DNA from: Rhodoferax sp.
GTDB taxonomy: Bacteria > Pseudomonadota > Gammaproteobacteria > Burkholderiales > Burkholderiaceae_C
Reading direction: 5' to 3'
Assembly: GCF_012927445.1 (NCBI RefSeq)
Contig: NZ_JABBPD010000008.1
Span: 496,001 to 560,000 of the forward strand
Length of the DNA stretch: 64,000 nt
Positions 10,001 to 24,091 of the stretch are shown in pieces. Below the pieces are notes generated by a model, which was not told the DNA's origin, did not search any database, and saw nothing but the letters and a program-made list of their open reading frames with translations. A program made the translations under genes and the position numbers. Each line of letters opens with the position of its first letter. Positions within the stretch are counted from its first letter, which is position 1.

Positions 10001-10530
10001 CCGAGGCCATGACCACGCTGGAAGACGCCATCAAGAAGATTGACGGCGAAACCCGGGAGCTGCTGTCGGGCACGTTCAACGCTGTCAACGAGCACTTTGG
10101 CAAGATGTTCCCGGAGCTGTTCGGCGGCGGCAACGCCCGACTGGTGATTACCGGCGAAGAAATTCTGGATTCTGGCGTGCAGGTGATTGCGCAGCCGCCA
10201 GGCAAGAAAAACCAGACGATTCATTTGCTGTCAGGCGGCGAAAAAGCGCTGACGGCGATTGCGCTGGTGTTTGCGATTTTCCAGCTCAACCCGGCGCCGT
10301 TCTGTCTGCTCGACGAAGTTGATGCGCCGCTGGACGATGCCAACACCGAGCGTTATGCCAAGCTGGTCTCCAGCATGAGCAAGGGAACCCAGTTTTTGTT
10401 TATCAGTCACAACAAGATCGCCATGGAAATGGCCGAGCAGTTGATTGGCGTGACCATGCAGGAGCAGGGCGTATCCCGCATCGTGGCGGTGGACATGGAT
10501 GCGGCTGTTTCGATGGCGGAGCTTGGTTAA
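7015..10530 (+). CDS. smc: Chromosome segregation protein SMC
   Basis: The 1171-residue SMC ATPase compacts and segregates chromosomes together with ScpA/ScpB. Walker A is GPNGCGKSN at residues 31-39. Two long heptad-rich coiled coils flank a hinge around 515-640 (from LQGLWNRINIEQGWENAL onward). The C-terminal head carries the signature LLSGGEKALTAIAL and Walker B FCLLDEVDAPLDDAN. The length is normal for the family. The start is a GTG at 7015 (MRLNSIKLSGFKSF), which matches the usual SMC N-terminus although the ribosome binding site is weak. It is followed after 5 bp by zipA and then ligA, a conserved betaproteobacterial order. Confidence 0.98.
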   Translation: MRLNSIKLSGFKSFAEPTNFMLPGQLVGVVGPNGCGKSNIMDAVRWVLGESKASELRGESMQDVIFNGTNTRKPASRASVELVFDNADHRAGGQWATFGEIAVKRVLTRDGTSSYFINNLPVRRRDVQDVFLGTGLGPRAYAIIGQGTISRIIESKPEELRLFLEEAAGVSKYKERRRETENRLSDTRENLTRVEDILRELNANLEKLEAQAIVAKKYNTLTADVTLKQHQLWFLKRTESEADQAKVKADAQGAVNALESRVADLRHIEAELETVRQAHYAAGDQVNQAQGLLYEASTEVGRLEAEIRFVVEGRQRVEQRLITLKEQTAQWAMRRDDAQEEIESLSELAMVGEEKTELLAAQVEDQAQQLPDLEEALRLAQKGANEQRASVAQVQQQIQVLAADQRSIEEQSRQFTTRRERLSADRNALAAPDEARLLNLQSQLDQVQETASVAEGRLHELQDAVPQLDDNRRAQQQTVNTESARQADLSARMEALKALQEKVKTDGKLQPWLAKHGLDSLQGLWNRINIEQGWENALEGALRERLGALEVSRLEMVRAFGNDAPPAKLAFYSPPLAALPEKAALLPRLSDLLRINDAGQKAVLTDWLQGCFTAPSFEDALASRDKLQPGETIFVKTGHAVGAYSVSFYAPDSEQAGLLARAQEIENLEKELRAQAMISDESRSALVRAEAAYADASQRLVAVRREAAESQSRVHELQVETLRLTQLADQARLRSAQIAGDLAEVDAQLNDLQERRVTAEGRFEELDMQLADTQERHAQLDERVMGAERKLNECREQQRSLERQSQEAVFSMRSLDARKAELSRAIDTAAQQAESVRAEAERAHEELARLNDAAAQGGLQNALSNKMEREQSLGARRSEYDDLTAKLRASDERRLQLERELDPLRQRITEFQLKEQAARLGFEQYTQLLEDAQADLEVVAKSLADGNVRLTGMQGEIDRLNRDITALGAVNLAALDELAAASERKNFLDAQTADLTEAMTTLEDAIKKIDGETRELLSGTFNAVNEHFGKMFPELFGGGNARLVITGEEILDSGVQVIAQPPGKKNQTIHLLSGGEKALTAIALVFAIFQLNPAPFCLLDEVDAPLDDANTERYAKLVSSMSKGTQFLFISHNKIAMEMAEQLIGVTMQEQGVSRIVAVDMDAAVSMAELG

Positions 10531-10535
10531 GGTCT

Positions 10536-14228
<3,693 letters not shown>

Positions 14229-14229
14229 A

Positions 14230-16821
14230 TCAAGCCAGCGCTTCCAGCAACTCGGTCTCGATTTCAATCTGGGCCCGGTTGTGCTGCAACTCGGCGCCCT
14301 GAATCAAAAAGGTGTCGTCTACCCGTTCACCCAAGGTCGCAATTTTGGCCAGCTGCAGATTGATGTTGTGCTTGGCCAGCACGCGGGCCACGCAGTACAG
14401 CAGCCCGACCCGGTCACTGGCCGAGATGTTGAGCAGCCAGCGCTGGGCTTTTTCGTCCGGCCGCAGGGTGACCCAGGGTGCAATCGGAAAACTCTTGACC
14501 CGGCGCGACACCCGGCCGCGGCTCGGTGGCGGCAGCGGGCCGGTCTGGGCAATGGCGCGGCCCAATTCGCTCTCCACCATGCTGGTGAGCTCCTGGTAGT
14601 GTTCCGGCAAGGCGGAGGCAATCACCTGAAACGTGTCCAGGGCATAGCCATTGTTGGCGGTGTGCACCCGTGCGTCCAGAATGCTGAAGCCGCCCTGGTC
14701 AAAATAGCCGCAGATACGGGCAAACAGGTCGGGCCGGTCGGCGGTGTAGACCAGCACCTGCAAGCCTTCGCCCAAGGGCGACAGGCGGGCTCGCACGATG
14801 GACTTGCCCGTGCCCACGTAGCGTGACAGTTGCCGGGTGTGCCAGGCAATGTCGGCCGCGTCGTGACGAATGAAATAGCCCACGTCCAGCGTATCCCACA
14901 GCGCTTTGTGGGCTTCAAACGGTAAGGCATGCAGGGCCAGCAAAATCAGGGCTTCGCGCTTGTGCGCTTCCACTTCGGCTTCGCGGTCGGGCGCGCGGCC
15001 GCCCAGTGCCCGCAAGGTCAGGCGGTACAGGTCCTCCAGCAGCTTGCCTTTCCAGGCGTTCCAGACCTTTGGGCTGGTGCCCCGAATGTCGGCCACCGTC
15101 AGCAGATAAAGCGCGGTGAGATTGCGCTCGTTGCCGACCCGTTTGGCGAACGCGGCGATGATGTCGGGATCGCTCAGGTCTGACTTTTGCGCAATGCGGC
15201 TCATCGTCAGGTGCTCATGCACGATCAGTTCGATCACGCTGGCATCTTCCCGCGCAATGGCGTGCAGTTTGCAAAAACGCCGCACCTCGGTGGCGCCCAG
15301 TTCCGAGTGATCGCCACCACGGCCTTTGGCGATGTCGTGAAACAGCGCCGCGATGTACAAAATCCAGGGCTTGTCCCAGCCGGAGGCCAGTTGCGAACAA
15401 AACGGGTACTCGTGGGCGTGCTCCACAATAAAGAAGCGCCGCACATTGCGCAGCACCATCAAGATGTGCTGGTCCACCGTGTAGACATGAAACAAGTCGT
15501 GCTGCATCTGGCCCACGATTTTGCGGAAAATCCACAAGTAGCGCCCCAGCACCGAGGTCTGGTTCATCAGCCGCATGGCATGGGTGATGCCGTCGCGCTG
15601 CATCAGAATCTGCTTGAAGGTTTCGCGGTTCACCGGGTCGTTGCGAAACTTGCCATCCATCAGGTTACGGGCGTTGAACAGGGCGCGCAGGGTGCGTGCC
15701 GACAGGCCCTTGAGGCCGACCGTGGTCTGGTAGATCAGGAAGGTTTCCAGAATGGCATGCGGCTCGCGTTGGTACAGATCGTCGCTGGCGACCTCCACCA
15801 TGCCGGCTTTGTCATAAAAACGCGCATTGATCGGACGCGGCTCGTGCGTGGACGGGTTGAGCCGTTCCTCGATGTTGAGCAGCAAAATCTGGTTGAGCTG
15901 GGTCACGGCCTTGGCCGCCCAATAGTAGCGGCGCATCAGGGCTTCGCTGGGGCGCACAAAGGCGCGTTGGTCCGTGCTGGGCGAGGGCGCTTCGTAGCCA
16001 AACGACTGGGCCACGGCGGATTGCAGGTCAAACACCAGCCGGTCTTCGCGCCGCTGCGCTATCAAATGCAGGCGCACGCGAATCAGGCGCAGCAGCGCTT
16101 CATTGTGCTTAATCTGCTTGACTTCAAAGGCAGTGGCCAGACCGCCTTTGGCTAGCGCGTCCCAATTGCCGCCATAGCCGGCCGCTTTGGCCACCCACAG
16201 GATCACCTGCAAATCGCGCAGGCCGCCGGGCGACTCCTTGCAATTGGGTTCCAGCGAATAGGGCGTGTCTTCAAACTTGCTGTGGCGCTGGCGCAGTTCC
16301 AGTGTTTTTGCTACAAAAAAGGCTTGCGGGTCAAGCGCCGCTAAAAACGCTTTTTCAAATGCCGCAAACAACTCGGCGTTGCCGGTGATGAGGCGCGATT
16401 CAATCAGCGAGGTCTGGACGGTGACGTCACGGGCCGCTTCATTCAGGCACTCGGCGACGGTGCGGACGCTGGAGCCAATCTCCAGCCCGGCGTCCCAGCA
16501 ACTGCCAATGAAACCCTCGATCCGGGCTTTGAGCTGCGGATCGTGGTCCGGCGACTGGTCGTCCGGCAACAGCACCAGCACGTCGACATCGGAGTAGGGA
16601 AACAACTCACCGCGCCCGTAGCCACCGACCGCAGCCAGGGCAAAAGGGCTGGTAAACCCCGCCTGCTGCCACAGGGTCTTCAGCGTGGCGTCGGCCAGAC
16701 CTGACAGCTTGCCCAACGTGGTGCGAACCCCCCTGGTCGAGGGGCCACTGGAGGCCAGTGACTGTAGTAAGGCAGATTTGTCAGCGCGATAGCGATTGCG
16801 CAACGCTTGAAGGTCAGTCAT
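14230..16821 (-). CDS. glnD: [Protein-PII] uridylyltransferase / uridylyl-removing enzyme
   Basis: Primary nitrogen sensor: it uridylylates PII when glutamine is low and removes UMP when glutamine is high. The 863 residues contain a nucleotidyltransferase domain ([17 protein letters not shown]), the GlnD-type central helical region, an HD hydrolase domain ([13 protein letters not shown]) and two C-terminal ACT domains. The length is typical. It is followed on the minus-strand map by the map start 34 bp upstream, and the two are probably co-transcribed (map then glnD). Confidence 0.98.
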   Translation of the reverse strand: MTDLQALRNRYRADKSALLQSLASSGPSTRGVRTTLGKLSGLADATLKTLWQQAGFTSPFALAAVGGYGRGELFPYSDVDVLVLLPDDQSPDHDPQLKARIEGFIGSCWDAGLEIGSSVRTVAECLNEAARDVTVQTSLIESRLITGNAELFAAFEKAFLAALDPQAFFVAKTLELRQRHSKFEDTPYSLEPNCKESPGGLRDLQVILWVAKAAGYGGNWDALAKGGLATAFEVKQIKHNEALLRLIRVRLHLIAQRREDRLVFDLQSAVAQSFGYEAPSPSTDQRAFVRPSEALMRRYYWAAKAVTQLNQILLLNIEERLNPSTHEPRPINARFYDKAGMVEVASDDLYQREPHAILETFLIYQTTVGLKGLSARTLRALFNARNLMDGKFRNDPVNRETFKQILMQRDGITHAMRLMNQTSVLGRYLWIFRKIVGQMQHDLFHVYTVDQHILMVLRNVRRFFIVEHAHEYPFCSQLASGWDKPWILYIAALFHDIAKGRGGDHSELGATEVRRFCKLHAIAREDASVIELIVHEHLTMSRIAQKSDLSDPDIIAAFAKRVGNERNLTALYLLTVADIRGTSPKVWNAWKGKLLEDLYRLTLRALGGRAPDREAEVEAHKREALILLALHALPFEAHKALWDTLDVGYFIRHDAADIAWHTRQLSRYVGTGKSIVRARLSPLGEGLQVLVYTADRPDLFARICGYFDQGGFSILDARVHTANNGYALDTFQVIASALPEHYQELTSMVESELGRAIAQTGPLPPPSRGRVSRRVKSFPIAPWVTLRPDEKAQRWLLNISASDRVGLLYCVARVLAKHNINLQLAKIATLGERVDDTFLIQGAELQHNRAQIEIETELLEALA
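16305..16352 (-). repeat. Possible highly degenerate repeat copy inside glnD
   Basis: Read on the minus strand, this segment shows TAGCGGCGCTTGA, CCCGCAAGCC and a TTTTTTGTAGC end. These match the order of blocks in the interspersed repeat but with many differences. It encodes [16 protein letters not shown] regard it as a candidate only. Confidence 0.3.
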
Positions 16822-16854
16822 CGTTGGCTTTGCAATCCATCGCGTTGAGGGTCG

Positions 16855-17688
16855 TTAAGTTGAAGAAGGCTCGGCTGCCGGCGCAAGCTTGGGCACGAAC
16901 GACGGGATCGGCGGGCTGCCGGCAGACAGGGTCAGCACCTCGTAACCGGTCTCGGTCACCAGCACCATGTGTTCCCATTGCGCTGACAGCGAGCGGTCTT
17001 TGGTGGAGATGGCCCAGCCGTCGCCCATTTCCTTGATTTCCTTGCGCCCGATGTTGAGCATCGGCTCAATCGTGATCGTCATACCGGCTTTGAGTTGGTC
17101 CAGCGTGCCGGGCCGGCCGTAATGCAGGATTTGCGGTTCTTCATGAAATTTGCGACCAATGCCATGGCCACAAAACTCCCGCACCACACTCAGGCCATGG
17201 CCTTCGGCAAAGGTCTGAATGGCGTGGCCAATGTCGCCCAAGTAGGCGCCTGCCTTGACCTTGACAATGCCGTGCCACATGGCCTCGTAGGTCAGGGCGC
17301 ATAGCCGTTTGGCCGCCACGGAAACCTCGCCAACCATGAACATTCGACTGGAATCGCCATGCCAGCCATCCTTGATGACGGTCACGTCCACATTGACGAT
17401 ATCGCCCTTCTTGAGCGGTTTGTCGTTCGGAATGCCGTGGCACACCTGATGGTTGACGGAGGTGCAGATGGACTTGGGGTAGGGGTTGTGGCCGGAAGGC
17501 GCGTAGTTCAGCGGCGCGGAAATCGCGCCCTGCACGTTGACCGTGTAGTCATCGGCCAGTTTGTCCAACTCATTGGTGGTCACACCGGGTTTGACGAATG
17601 GGGTCAGGTAGTCCAGCAGTTCTGAGGCCAGGCGGCCCGCTACGCGCATGCCCGCAATGCCTTCGGCGTCTTTGTAAGTGATAGTCAT
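16855..17688 (-). CDS. map: Methionine aminopeptidase, type I
   Basis: Removes the initiator methionine after deformylation. About 277 residues from the ATG at 17688 ([15 protein letters not shown]); the open frame extends further upstream but without family-like sequence. Metal ligands of the pita-bread fold are visible: Asp in [15 protein letters not shown], His in [12 protein letters not shown], Glu in TIEPML and Glu near the C-terminus (AQWEHM). It is divergent from purL and upstream of glnD. Confidence 0.97.
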   Translation of the reverse strand: MTITYKDAEGIAGMRVAGRLASELLDYLTPFVKPGVTTNELDKLADDYTVNVQGAISAPLNYAPSGHNPYPKSICTSVNHQVCHGIPNDKPLKKGDIVNVDVTVIKDGWHGDSSRMFMVGEVSVAAKRLCALTYEAMWHGIVKVKAGAYLGDIGHAIQTFAEGHGLSVVREFCGHGIGRKFHEEPQILHYGRPGTLDQLKAGMTITIEPMLNIGRKEIKEMGDGWAISTKDRSLSAQWEHMVLVTETGYEVLTLSAGSPPIPSFVPKLAPAAEPSST

Positions 17689-17837
17689 GGGGTCAATTAT
17701 CCCATTGGACGAAATTTTTCGTGAGGGGCGGCTGTGACGGGCAGTTAAAATCAAAGGTTTTCACGGACGGGCCCAGTCAGCATCAGCGTCTTGAGCCGAT
17801 CGTCCATCCCGTTAGCCCCCCAATCCAGGCCCCTAAA

Positions 17838-20800
17838 GTGACTCTGCACATTACCCAAATCGAGGGCGGCAGCGCTCTCAGCAGTTTTCGTATCCAGCAA
17901 CTTTTGCCGAGCCTGCAGGCCATCCACGACAAGATCAACGGGGTCGCCGCGCGCTACGTGCACCTTGTTACGTCCGATGTCGAGCCGCCCCAAGCCCTCA
18001 AGGCGCAACTGGCGGCCTTGCTGACCTATGGCGATCCTTATGCGGGCCCCACCGACGGCGCCTTGATCGTGGTGACGCCGCGTTTTGGCACCGTGTCGCC
18101 CTGGGCCTCCAAAGCCACCGATATTGCCCACAACTGTGGCTTAGGCGTAAGACGGGTGGAGCGGGTGCTGGAATACCGCGTCACGCTCAAGAGCGGTTTG
18201 CTGAGTAAACCCAGCTTGTCCGAGGCGCAACTGGCGCAAATCGGCGACTTGCTGCACGACCGCATGACCGAGAGCGTGATGTTTGACCGCGCCACAGCCT
18301 GCGGTTTGTTCACCGAGCTGCAGCCGGCGCCAATGGCGCATGTGGACGTTTTGCAAGGCGGCAAAGCCGCGCTGGAAGTTGCCAACACCCAGTTTGGCTT
18401 GGCGCTGGCCGGTGATGAGATCGACTACTTGGTACAGGCTTTCACCCAATTGCAGCGCAACCCCACCGATGTGGAGTTGATGATGTTTGCGCAGGCCAAC
18501 AGCGAGCACTGCCGCCACAAAATTTTCAACGCCGAGTTCACGATTGACGGCGTGGCGCAAGCCCAGAGCATGTTCGGCATGATCCGCCACACGCACCAGA
18601 CCAACCCGCAGCACATGCTGGTGGCGTACTCGGACAACGCCTCGGTGATGGAAGGCGTGCAGGTTGAACGTTTTATAGCCAAATCAGCCTCTAGCCCCCG
18701 TGGAATAAGCGCAAGCAGCTATGAAAAACAGAGTGCTACCAACCACATTCTGATGAAGGTGGAAACCCACAACCACCCCACCGCCATCTCGCCTTTCCCC
18801 GGTGCCGCCACTGGCGCGGGCGGCGAGATCCGCGACGAGGGTGCGACCGGACGCGGTTCCAAACCCAAAGCGGGCTTGACCGGCTTTACTGTGTCCAAAA
18901 TTAATTGGGCTGAGACCTCCATTTCCGCGACGGATTCAAAGGAGCAGGAGAATCCGACCGCCACGAATTACGGCAAGCCCGGCCACATCGCCAGCCCGCT
19001 GGAGATCATGCTTGAGGGGCCGCTGGGCGGCGCGGCGTTCAATAACGAGTTTGGCCGGCCCAATTTGCTGGGCTACTTTCGCGAATACGAGCAGAGTTTG
19101 AGCTACACGGTGGCCGATGCCACAGGTGCACCCACCGCGAAAGAAGAGCAGCGCGGCTACCACAAGCCGATCATGATCGCCGGTGGCTTGGGTGTGATCG
19201 ACGCCACGCAAACGCACAAGATTGAATTCCCCGCCGGCAGTTTGCTGATCCAGCTCGGCGGCCCCGGCATGCGCATTGGCATGGGCGGCAGCGCCGCCAG
19301 TTCGATGGCCACGGGCGCCAATGCGGCCGAACTCGACTTTGATTCGGTGCAACGCGGCAACCCCGAGATCGAGCGCCGGGCGCAAGAGGTGATCAACCAT
19401 TGCTGGGTGCTCGGCAATGAAGGCGGCCCGAATGGCACCGGCAACCCGATTCTGGCGATTCACGACGTCGGCGCCGGCGGCTTGAGCAACGCCTTCCCCG
19501 AGCTGACCAACGACGCCGGGCGCGGCGCCCGCTTTGATTTGCGTGCCATCCAGTTGGAAGAGACCGGCATGGCGCCGAAAGAAATCTGGTGCAACGAGAG
19601 CCAGGAACGCTACGTGCTGGCCATCGCGCCCGAGTCGCTGGAACTGTTTAAAGCTCTGTGCGAGCGCGAGCGTTGCCCGTTTGCCGTGATCGGCGTGGCG
19701 ACTGAAGAGCGCCAGCTGGAACTGGTCGATGCGGATAAAGAGTCTCCAGTCAACATGCCGATGAACGTGTTACTCGGCAAACCGCCCAAAATGCACCGCA
19801 ACGTGACCACCGTGGCACGCACCTTTACCCCGGTCAACCTGACCGGCGTTGAGCTGCAAAAAGCCTGCATCGACGTGCTGGCCAGCCCGACTGTGGCGTC
19901 CAAGCGCTTTCTCATCACCATCGGCGACCGCACCGTGGGCGGCTTTAGCCACCGCGACCAGATGGTCGGACCCTGGCAGGTGCCGGTGGCCGACTGTGCC
20001 GTGACCCTGGCGGATTACAAAGGTTTTGCCGGTGAAGCCATGAGTATGGGTGAGCGCACGCCGCTGGCCACCGTGAATGCGCCAGCTTCCGGTCGCATGG
20101 CGGTGGCGGAAGCCATCACCAATTTGCTGGCCGCACCGTTCGAGTTGTCACGCGTCAAGCTGTCCGCCAACTGGATGGCCGCTTGCGGTGAGCCCGGTGA
20201 AGACGCTGCGCTGTATGCCACGGTGAAGGCCGTCGGGCTGGAACTGTGCCCGGCGCTGGGTATTTCCATTCCCGTTGGCAAAGATTCGCTCTCCATGCGC
20301 ACGCAGTGGAAGGACGAGAAGGGCGCCAAAAAGGTCACTTCGCCGGTGTCCCTGATCGTCACCGCTTTCGCCACCCTGGCCGATGTGCGCGGCACCTTGA
20401 CGCCACAACTGAACGCAACCGACGACACCACGTTGGTGTTGATTGACTTGGGCCGCGGCCAAAACCGTATGGGCGGCAGCATGTTGGCGCAAACACTGGG
20501 CCAGTTGGGCGATGAGGTGCCCGATCTGGACCATCCGCAAGACCTGGTGAACCTGGTCAACGCCGTCAACGCCATGCGCATCCAGGGCCAAATTTTGGCC
20601 TACCATGACCGCAGCGACGGCGGCCTGTTTGCCAGCGCATGCGAAATGGCATTTGCCGGTCACGTCGGCGTCTCGCTCAACGTCGACTTGCTGGTCACCG
20701 AAGGCGATGGCATCACCGACAGCCGCGCCGACTATGGTGACAGCAAAAACTGGGCAAACCAGGTTAGCGCCCGGCGCGAAGAATTGACACTGAAAGCCCT

Positions 20801-21971
20801 GTTCACCGAAGAACTGGGCGTGCTGCTGCAAGTGCGCACGGCGCAGCGCAGCGAAGTGATGCAAACCCTGCGCGAGCATGGCTTGAGCAAATACAGCCAT
20901 GTGGTGGGCAAAACCCGTCCCGCTGACTCGACCATCCAGGCCGGTGTCGGTGAGGTGCAGGTCTGGCGTGATGCCAAAGCGGTGTTCAGCGCCAAATTGC
21001 AAGACCTGCATCAGGTCTGGGACAACACCAGCTGGAAGATTTGCCAGCAACGCGACAACCCGGCCTGTGCCGATGCCGAGCACGCCGCCGCTGGCGATCC
21101 GCTGGACCCGGGCATGCATGTTCATTTAGTATCAAATCAGCCTCTAGCCCCCGTCGATATTGCGCAAGCAGCTACTAAATCAGTAGCGAGTCCAGCACTC
21201 ATGTTGTCCCGGCCCAAAGTGGCGGTGCTGCGCGAACAGGGCGTCAACTCGCACGTCGAGATGGCCTATGCTTTTACCGAAGCCGGGTTTGAAGCGTTTG
21301 ACGTCCACATGACCGACCTGCAAAGTGGCCGCGCCAACCTGGCCGATTTCAAGGGCGTGGTGGCCTGTGGCGGTTTCAGCTATGGCGACACGCTGGGAGC
21401 AGGCATTGGCTGGGCGCGTTCCATCACCTTCAACCCAGGTCTGGCCGACCAGTTCAAAGGCTTTTTCGGCCGTACCGACACCTTCGGCTTGGGTGTCTGC
21501 AACGGCTGCCAGATGTTTGCTGAACTGGCCGACATCATCCCTGGCGCGCAAGACTGGCCGCGCTTTACCACCAACCAGAGCGAGCGTTTTGAAGCCCGCC
21601 TGAGCATGGTCGAAGTGCTGGAATCGCCGTCGCTGTTCTTCGCCGGCATGGCCGGCAACCGCTTGCCGATTGCTGTGGCACACGGCGAAGGCTTCGCCAA
21701 CTTCAAGTACCGGGGCGATGCCGCCAAAGCCATCGCCGCCATGCGCTTCACCGACAACCACGGTGCCGCCACCGAAGCCTACCCGTTCAACCCGAACGGC
21801 AGCCCGGGCGGTTTGACGGCGGTGACCACGGCCGATGGCCGCTTCACCGCCATGATGCCGCACCCCGAGCGCGTGTTCCGCAACATCCAAATGAGTTGGA
21901 CCAATGGCGATCCAGCCGCGTTCAGCGCCTGGATGCAGTTGTGGCGAAACGCCAGACGCTGGGTGGGCTAA
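17838..21971 (+). CDS. purL: Phosphoribosylformylglycinamidine synthase PurL
   Basis: Fourth step of purine synthesis: FGAR to FGAM with glutamine and ATP. It is the long proteobacterial form, 1377 residues from a GTG at 17838 ([15 protein letters not shown]). It has an N-terminal PurS-like region, two synthetase halves ([27 protein letters not shown]) and a C-terminal class I glutaminase with the nucleophile Cys in [12 protein letters not shown] and the HGEGFANF segment. It is longer than the roughly 1295-residue E. coli enzyme. At least part of the excess is two in-frame copies of the interspersed repeat: one just before the KVETHNHP loop and one in the linker before the glutaminase domain. 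Confidence 0.97.
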   Translation: MTLHITQIEGGSALSSFRIQQLLPSLQAIHDKINGVAARYVHLVTSDVEPPQALKAQLAALLTYGDPYAGPTDGALIVVTPRFGTVSPWASKATDIAHNCGLGVRRVERVLEYRVTLKSGLLSKPSLSEAQLAQIGDLLHDRMTESVMFDRATACGLFTELQPAPMAHVDVLQGGKAALEVANTQFGLALAGDEIDYLVQAFTQLQRNPTDVELMMFAQANSEHCRHKIFNAEFTIDGVAQAQSMFGMIRHTHQTNPQHMLVAYSDNASVMEGVQVERFIAKSASSPRGISASSYEKQSATNHILMKVETHNHPTAISPFPGAATGAGGEIRDEGATGRGSKPKAGLTGFTVSKINWAETSISATDSKEQENPTATNYGKPGHIASPLEIMLEGPLGGAAFNNEFGRPNLLGYFREYEQSLSYTVADATGAPTAKEEQRGYHKPIMIAGGLGVIDATQTHKIEFPAGSLLIQLGGPGMRIGMGGSAASSMATGANAAELDFDSVQRGNPEIERRAQEVINHCWVLGNEGGPNGTGNPILAIHDVGAGGLSNAFPELTNDAGRGARFDLRAIQLEETGMAPKEIWCNESQERYVLAIAPESLELFKALCERERCPFAVIGVATEERQLELVDADKESPVNMPMNVLLGKPPKMHRNVTTVARTFTPVNLTGVELQKACIDVLASPTVASKRFLITIGDRTVGGFSHRDQMVGPWQVPVADCAVTLADYKGFAGEAMSMGERTPLATVNAPASGRMAVAEAITNLLAAPFELSRVKLSANWMAACGEPGEDAALYATVKAVGLELCPALGISIPVGKDSLSMRTQWKDEKGAKKVTSPVSLIVTAFATLADVRGTLTPQLNATDDTTLVLIDLGRGQNRMGGSMLAQTLGQLGDEVPDLDHPQDLVNLVNAVNAMRIQGQILAYHDRSDGGLFASACEMAFAGHVGVSLNVDLLVTEGDGITDSRADYGDSKNWANQVSARREELTLKALFTEELGVLLQVRTAQRSEVMQTLREHGLSKYSHVVGKTRPADSTIQAGVGEVQVWRDAKAVFSAKLQDLHQVWDNTSWKICQQRDNPACADAEHAAAGDPLDPGMHVHLVSNQPLAPVDIAQAATKSVASPALMLSRPKVAVLREQGVNSHVEMAYAFTEAGFEAFDVHMTDLQSGRANLADFKGVVACGGFSYGDTLGAGIGWARSITFNPGLADQFKGFFGRTDTFGLGVCNGCQMFAELADIIPGAQDWPRFTTNQSERFEARLSMVEVLESPSLFFAGMAGNRLPIAVAHGEGFANFKYRGDAAKAIAAMRFTDNHGAATEAYPFNPNGSPGGLTAVTTADGRFTAMMPHPERVFRNIQMSWTNGDPAAFSAWMQLWRNARRWVG
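18675..18740 (+). repeat. Interspersed repeat, copy A inside purL
   Basis: Strong match: AAATCAGCCTCTAGCCCCCG, spacer, GCGCAAGCAGCTATG, then a decayed end GTGCTACC. It is read as [19 protein letters not shown], inserted where E. coli PurL has a short loop before [12 protein letters not shown]. Confidence 0.92.
21128..21187 (+). repeat. Interspersed repeat, copy B inside purL
   Basis: Near-consensus copy: ATCAAATCAG, CCTCTAGCCCCCGTCGAT, TTGCGCAAGCAGCTACTAAA and CAGTAGC. It is read in another frame than copy A, as [18 protein letters not shown]. It lies in the linker between the synthetase half and the glutaminase domain ([11 protein letters not shown]). Confidence 0.95.
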
Positions 21972-21988
21972 CGTTCGACAGGAACGGA

Positions 21989-22012
21989 CCGCGCCGGCAT
22001 GCCGGCGCGGTG
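21989..22012. terminator. GC-rich perfect hairpin after purL
   Basis: A 12-bp self-complementary stem (ACCGCGCCGGCA / TGCCGGCGCGGT) begins 17 bp after the purL stop. It has no T-tract, so it may work with Rho or as an mRNA end stabiliser. Confidence 0.45.
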
Positions 22013-22055
22013 CTTACTGCGACTCACCTGACCTCGAAGGCCGTCCTGCAAGAGG

Positions 22056-22388
22056 TCAAGTGTTGTCTTTGACTGTCGTGCCAGCGCCGCTGGCTTTGAC
22101 CAAAGCAATGCCGTCATCTCTGGCCTGCTCCGAGCCATACATCGGGCTGGTGCCGATGATTTGGTGTTTGGCCGCTTTCAGGTTGAAGAAGGGTTTGCCG
22201 TCTGAGGCAAGCTTCTTTTCATAGCGGGCCTCCAAGGCGCAGTTGGCCTGGATCGAAGCGATGCCGCTTTGGGCCGACGCCTTGGATTCGTATTGCTCGC
22301 TTCTCAGAAGGACATGGTCGTTCTCCGTTTTAAGAGCGAAATTGAACTGACCGTTGCTGCTCTTGTTGAGCTCAAACCAAACTGCCAT
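22056..22388 (-). CDS. YegP-like DUF1508 protein
   Basis: A 110-residue protein with two tandem DUF1508 repeats: FELNKSSNGQFNFALKTEN then FFNLKAAKHQIIGTSPMY. Each has the pattern of a small beta-sheet followed by an SxxGxxxGIxxV-like helix. The family (UPF0339) has no established enzymatic role. It is a single gene between purL and the phasin gene. Confidence 0.9.
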   Translation of the reverse strand: MAVWFELNKSSNGQFNFALKTENDHVLLRSEQYESKASAQSGIASIQANCALEARYEKKLASDGKPFFNLKAAKHQIIGTSPMYGSEQARDDGIALVKASGAGTTVKDNT

Positions 22389-22561
22389 GTCGCCACTCCT
22401 GATGCTGATGTGAAGAGGGAAGGTTGCTCGTCAGACGAGAAAACCGATTGTGATTTCGCAAATCAATCTGAAATTGGGTCTGCAAAAGAATCAATCCCAT
22501 TCGTGCACCCCTGTGAATGGAGTCCGTCGGAGCAGTGCGCGCTTGGCGTCTGGCCAAGCAC

Positions 22562-23071
22562 TTACTTCTTGGTCTTGCTGGTTTTTGGGTAGCCCAAACG
22601 GGCTAATGCCTGTTTGACCCGTGCATCGAAAGCATCGCCGACAGTGTCGATGCCTTGGTCCATCACTTGGGTGGCGTCGTTGATGCGGAGCTTGAGCCGG
22701 TCGGCGTTGGAGTCGATGGCGCCACGCGCTTGCGATTCAATCTTTTCCCCGGCCTTGACTAGGGCTTCAAAGGCTTTTTCGCCTTTGATACCGGTCGAGG
22801 TGGTGACCTTGCCCAGCGCGCCCAGACCCGCGAGCCAGATTGAGCGCTGGGCATCGATCAATTTGAACGAGGCGTCCCGCGTCATATGCACCACGGAGCT
22901 TACTTTTCTGCGGCTCTGGGTGGCCACCTGTTTCAGGGTGGCGGTCTTGGTGGTTGCACTTATTTTGGTTTTTGCCGCAGGGGCCTTAAGCCTGACCCTG
23001 GTTTTGGCGGCGACCGTTTTGGCCGCTTTGGGTGTACTGATTGTTTTCTTCGCCGTGGTGGTTGTCGCCAT
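22562..23071 (-). CDS. Polyhydroxyalkanoate granule-associated phasin (PhaI/PhaF type)
   Basis: Coats the surface of intracellular polyhydroxyalkanoate granules and influences granule number and segregation. The 169 residues have an unusual layout for PhaF, with the Lys/Ala/Thr-rich stretch (about 1-55, TTTAKKTISTPKAAKTVAAK and on) at the N-terminus. The amphipathic phasin helix region (about 60-160, DAQRSIWLAGLGALGKV) follows. In pseudomonad PhaF the histone-H1-like basic tail is C-terminal. DNA binding by the basic part is inferred only. Confidence 0.8.
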   Translation of the reverse strand: MATTTTAKKTISTPKAAKTVAAKTRVRLKAPAAKTKISATTKTATLKQVATQSRRKVSSVVHMTRDASFKLIDAQRSIWLAGLGALGKVTTSTGIKGEKAFEALVKAGEKIESQARGAIDSNADRLKLRINDATQVMDQGIDTVGDAFDARVKQALARLGYPKTSKTKK

Positions 23072-23215
23072 TAAAAACTCCCTCGTAGATGGATGAAACT
23101 GAGCATTTAAATTGTTCCCCTATTGCTCGGGTATCGTCAAGCCATGCTGCGCAAGCCACGCTCGCTTTTTTGATCAAATTTTGGCGACGTTCGGTTGGTT
23201 CGCAAAATAAAGGCG

Positions 23216-23245
23216 AAAAAAAACGCGGCATCAAGCCGCGTTTTT
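23216..23245 (-). terminator. Bidirectional Rho-independent terminator after ppiC
   Basis: The stem CGCGGC / GCCGCG (23224-23240) has a 5-base loop, an A-tract of 8 on one side and a T-tract of 5 on the other. On the minus strand it ends the selO-msrB-yciB-bolA-ppiC transcript 20 bp after the ppiC stop. Confidence 0.9.
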
Positions 23246-23264
23246 AGAGAAGTAGCTGGCAGGC

Positions 23265-24050
23265 TTATTCGATTTTGGCCTTGGCGCGCAATTCTTCCTG
23301 GAATTTGGCCATCTTTTGTTGTTGCAACTGCTGAGCAATTTGCGGCTTGACGTCGTCAAACTTGGGCAACTGGGCATCACGGACATCGTCCAGACGAATG
23401 ATGTGATAGCCGAATTGTGTCTTGACCGGGGTCTCGGTCATCTTGCCCTTGGTCAGCTTGGTCAGCGCTTCCGAGAATTCAGCAACGTAGTTGCCAGCGC
23501 CGGCCCAGTCGAGGTCACCACCGTTGGCGCCAGAGCCTGGATCTTTGCTTGATTTCTTGGCAATTTCTTCAAACTTGCCGCCCTTTTTCAATTGGGCAAT
23601 GATGGCTTTGGCCTGGTCTTCTTTTTCCACCAGAATGTGGCGGGCCTTGTATTCCTTGCCACCGTTGGCGGCTGCAAACTTGTCGTACTCGGCCTTGATT
23701 TCGGCATCGGTCACTGGGTTGGCTTTTTGGTAATTGGCAAACAGTTCACGGATCAGAATCGTCTGGCGTGCCAGTTCGAGTTGAGTTTTGTAGTCTTCGG
23801 TGATGTCCAGCCCCTGTTTCTGGGCTTCCTGGATGAAAATTTCGCGGGCGATCACTTCATCCTTGAGCTGGCCTTGCATTTCAGGCGTCACCGGACGACC
23901 CGAGCGGGCGATCTGCTGCGCCAGTGCGTCGACACGCGATTTAGGTACCGCTTTGCCGTTGACGATGGCCACGTTTTGCGCCAACACAGCCGGAGCCATC
24001 GTGCACAACATGGTGGCAGTGGCAATGGCGGATAAAAGTTTCATTTTCAT
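23265..24050 (-). CDS. Periplasmic peptidyl-prolyl isomerase, parvulin (PpiC/SurA type)
   Basis: Foldase that isomerises prolyl bonds in exported proteins. About 261 residues. The signal peptide is MKMKLLSAIATATMLCTMAP... with a cut after VLA-Q. A SurA-like N-terminal helical part (about 25-120) precedes one parvulin domain (about 125-220) with KARHILVEKEDQAK, GSGANGGDLDWAG and FGYHIIRLDDV. The ATG at 24050 is preceded by AGGGA; an upstream in-frame start at 24095 would put extra residues ahead of the signal peptide. It is the last gene of the selO operon. Confidence 0.92.
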   Translation of the reverse strand: MKMKLLSAIATATMLCTMAPAVLAQNVAIVNGKAVPKSRVDALAQQIARSGRPVTPEMQGQLKDEVIAREIFIQEAQKQGLDITEDYKTQLELARQTILIRELFANYQKANPVTDAEIKAEYDKFAAANGGKEYKARHILVEKEDQAKAIIAQLKKGGKFEEIAKKSSKDPGSGANGGDLDWAGAGNYVAEFSEALTKLTKGKMTETPVKTQFGYHIIRLDDVRDAQLPKFDDVKPQIAQQLQQQKMAKFQEELRAKAKIE

Positions 24051-24091
24051 TCGAATCGTTTCCCTAAGTGACAAGTTATCAATGATCAAGT

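Noticed and set aside
15187..16155. Long open frame (322 codons) on the plus strand inside glnD
   Set aside because: It is antisense to a fully conserved glnD and reflects GC-rich third-position bias; its translation has no family-like motifs.
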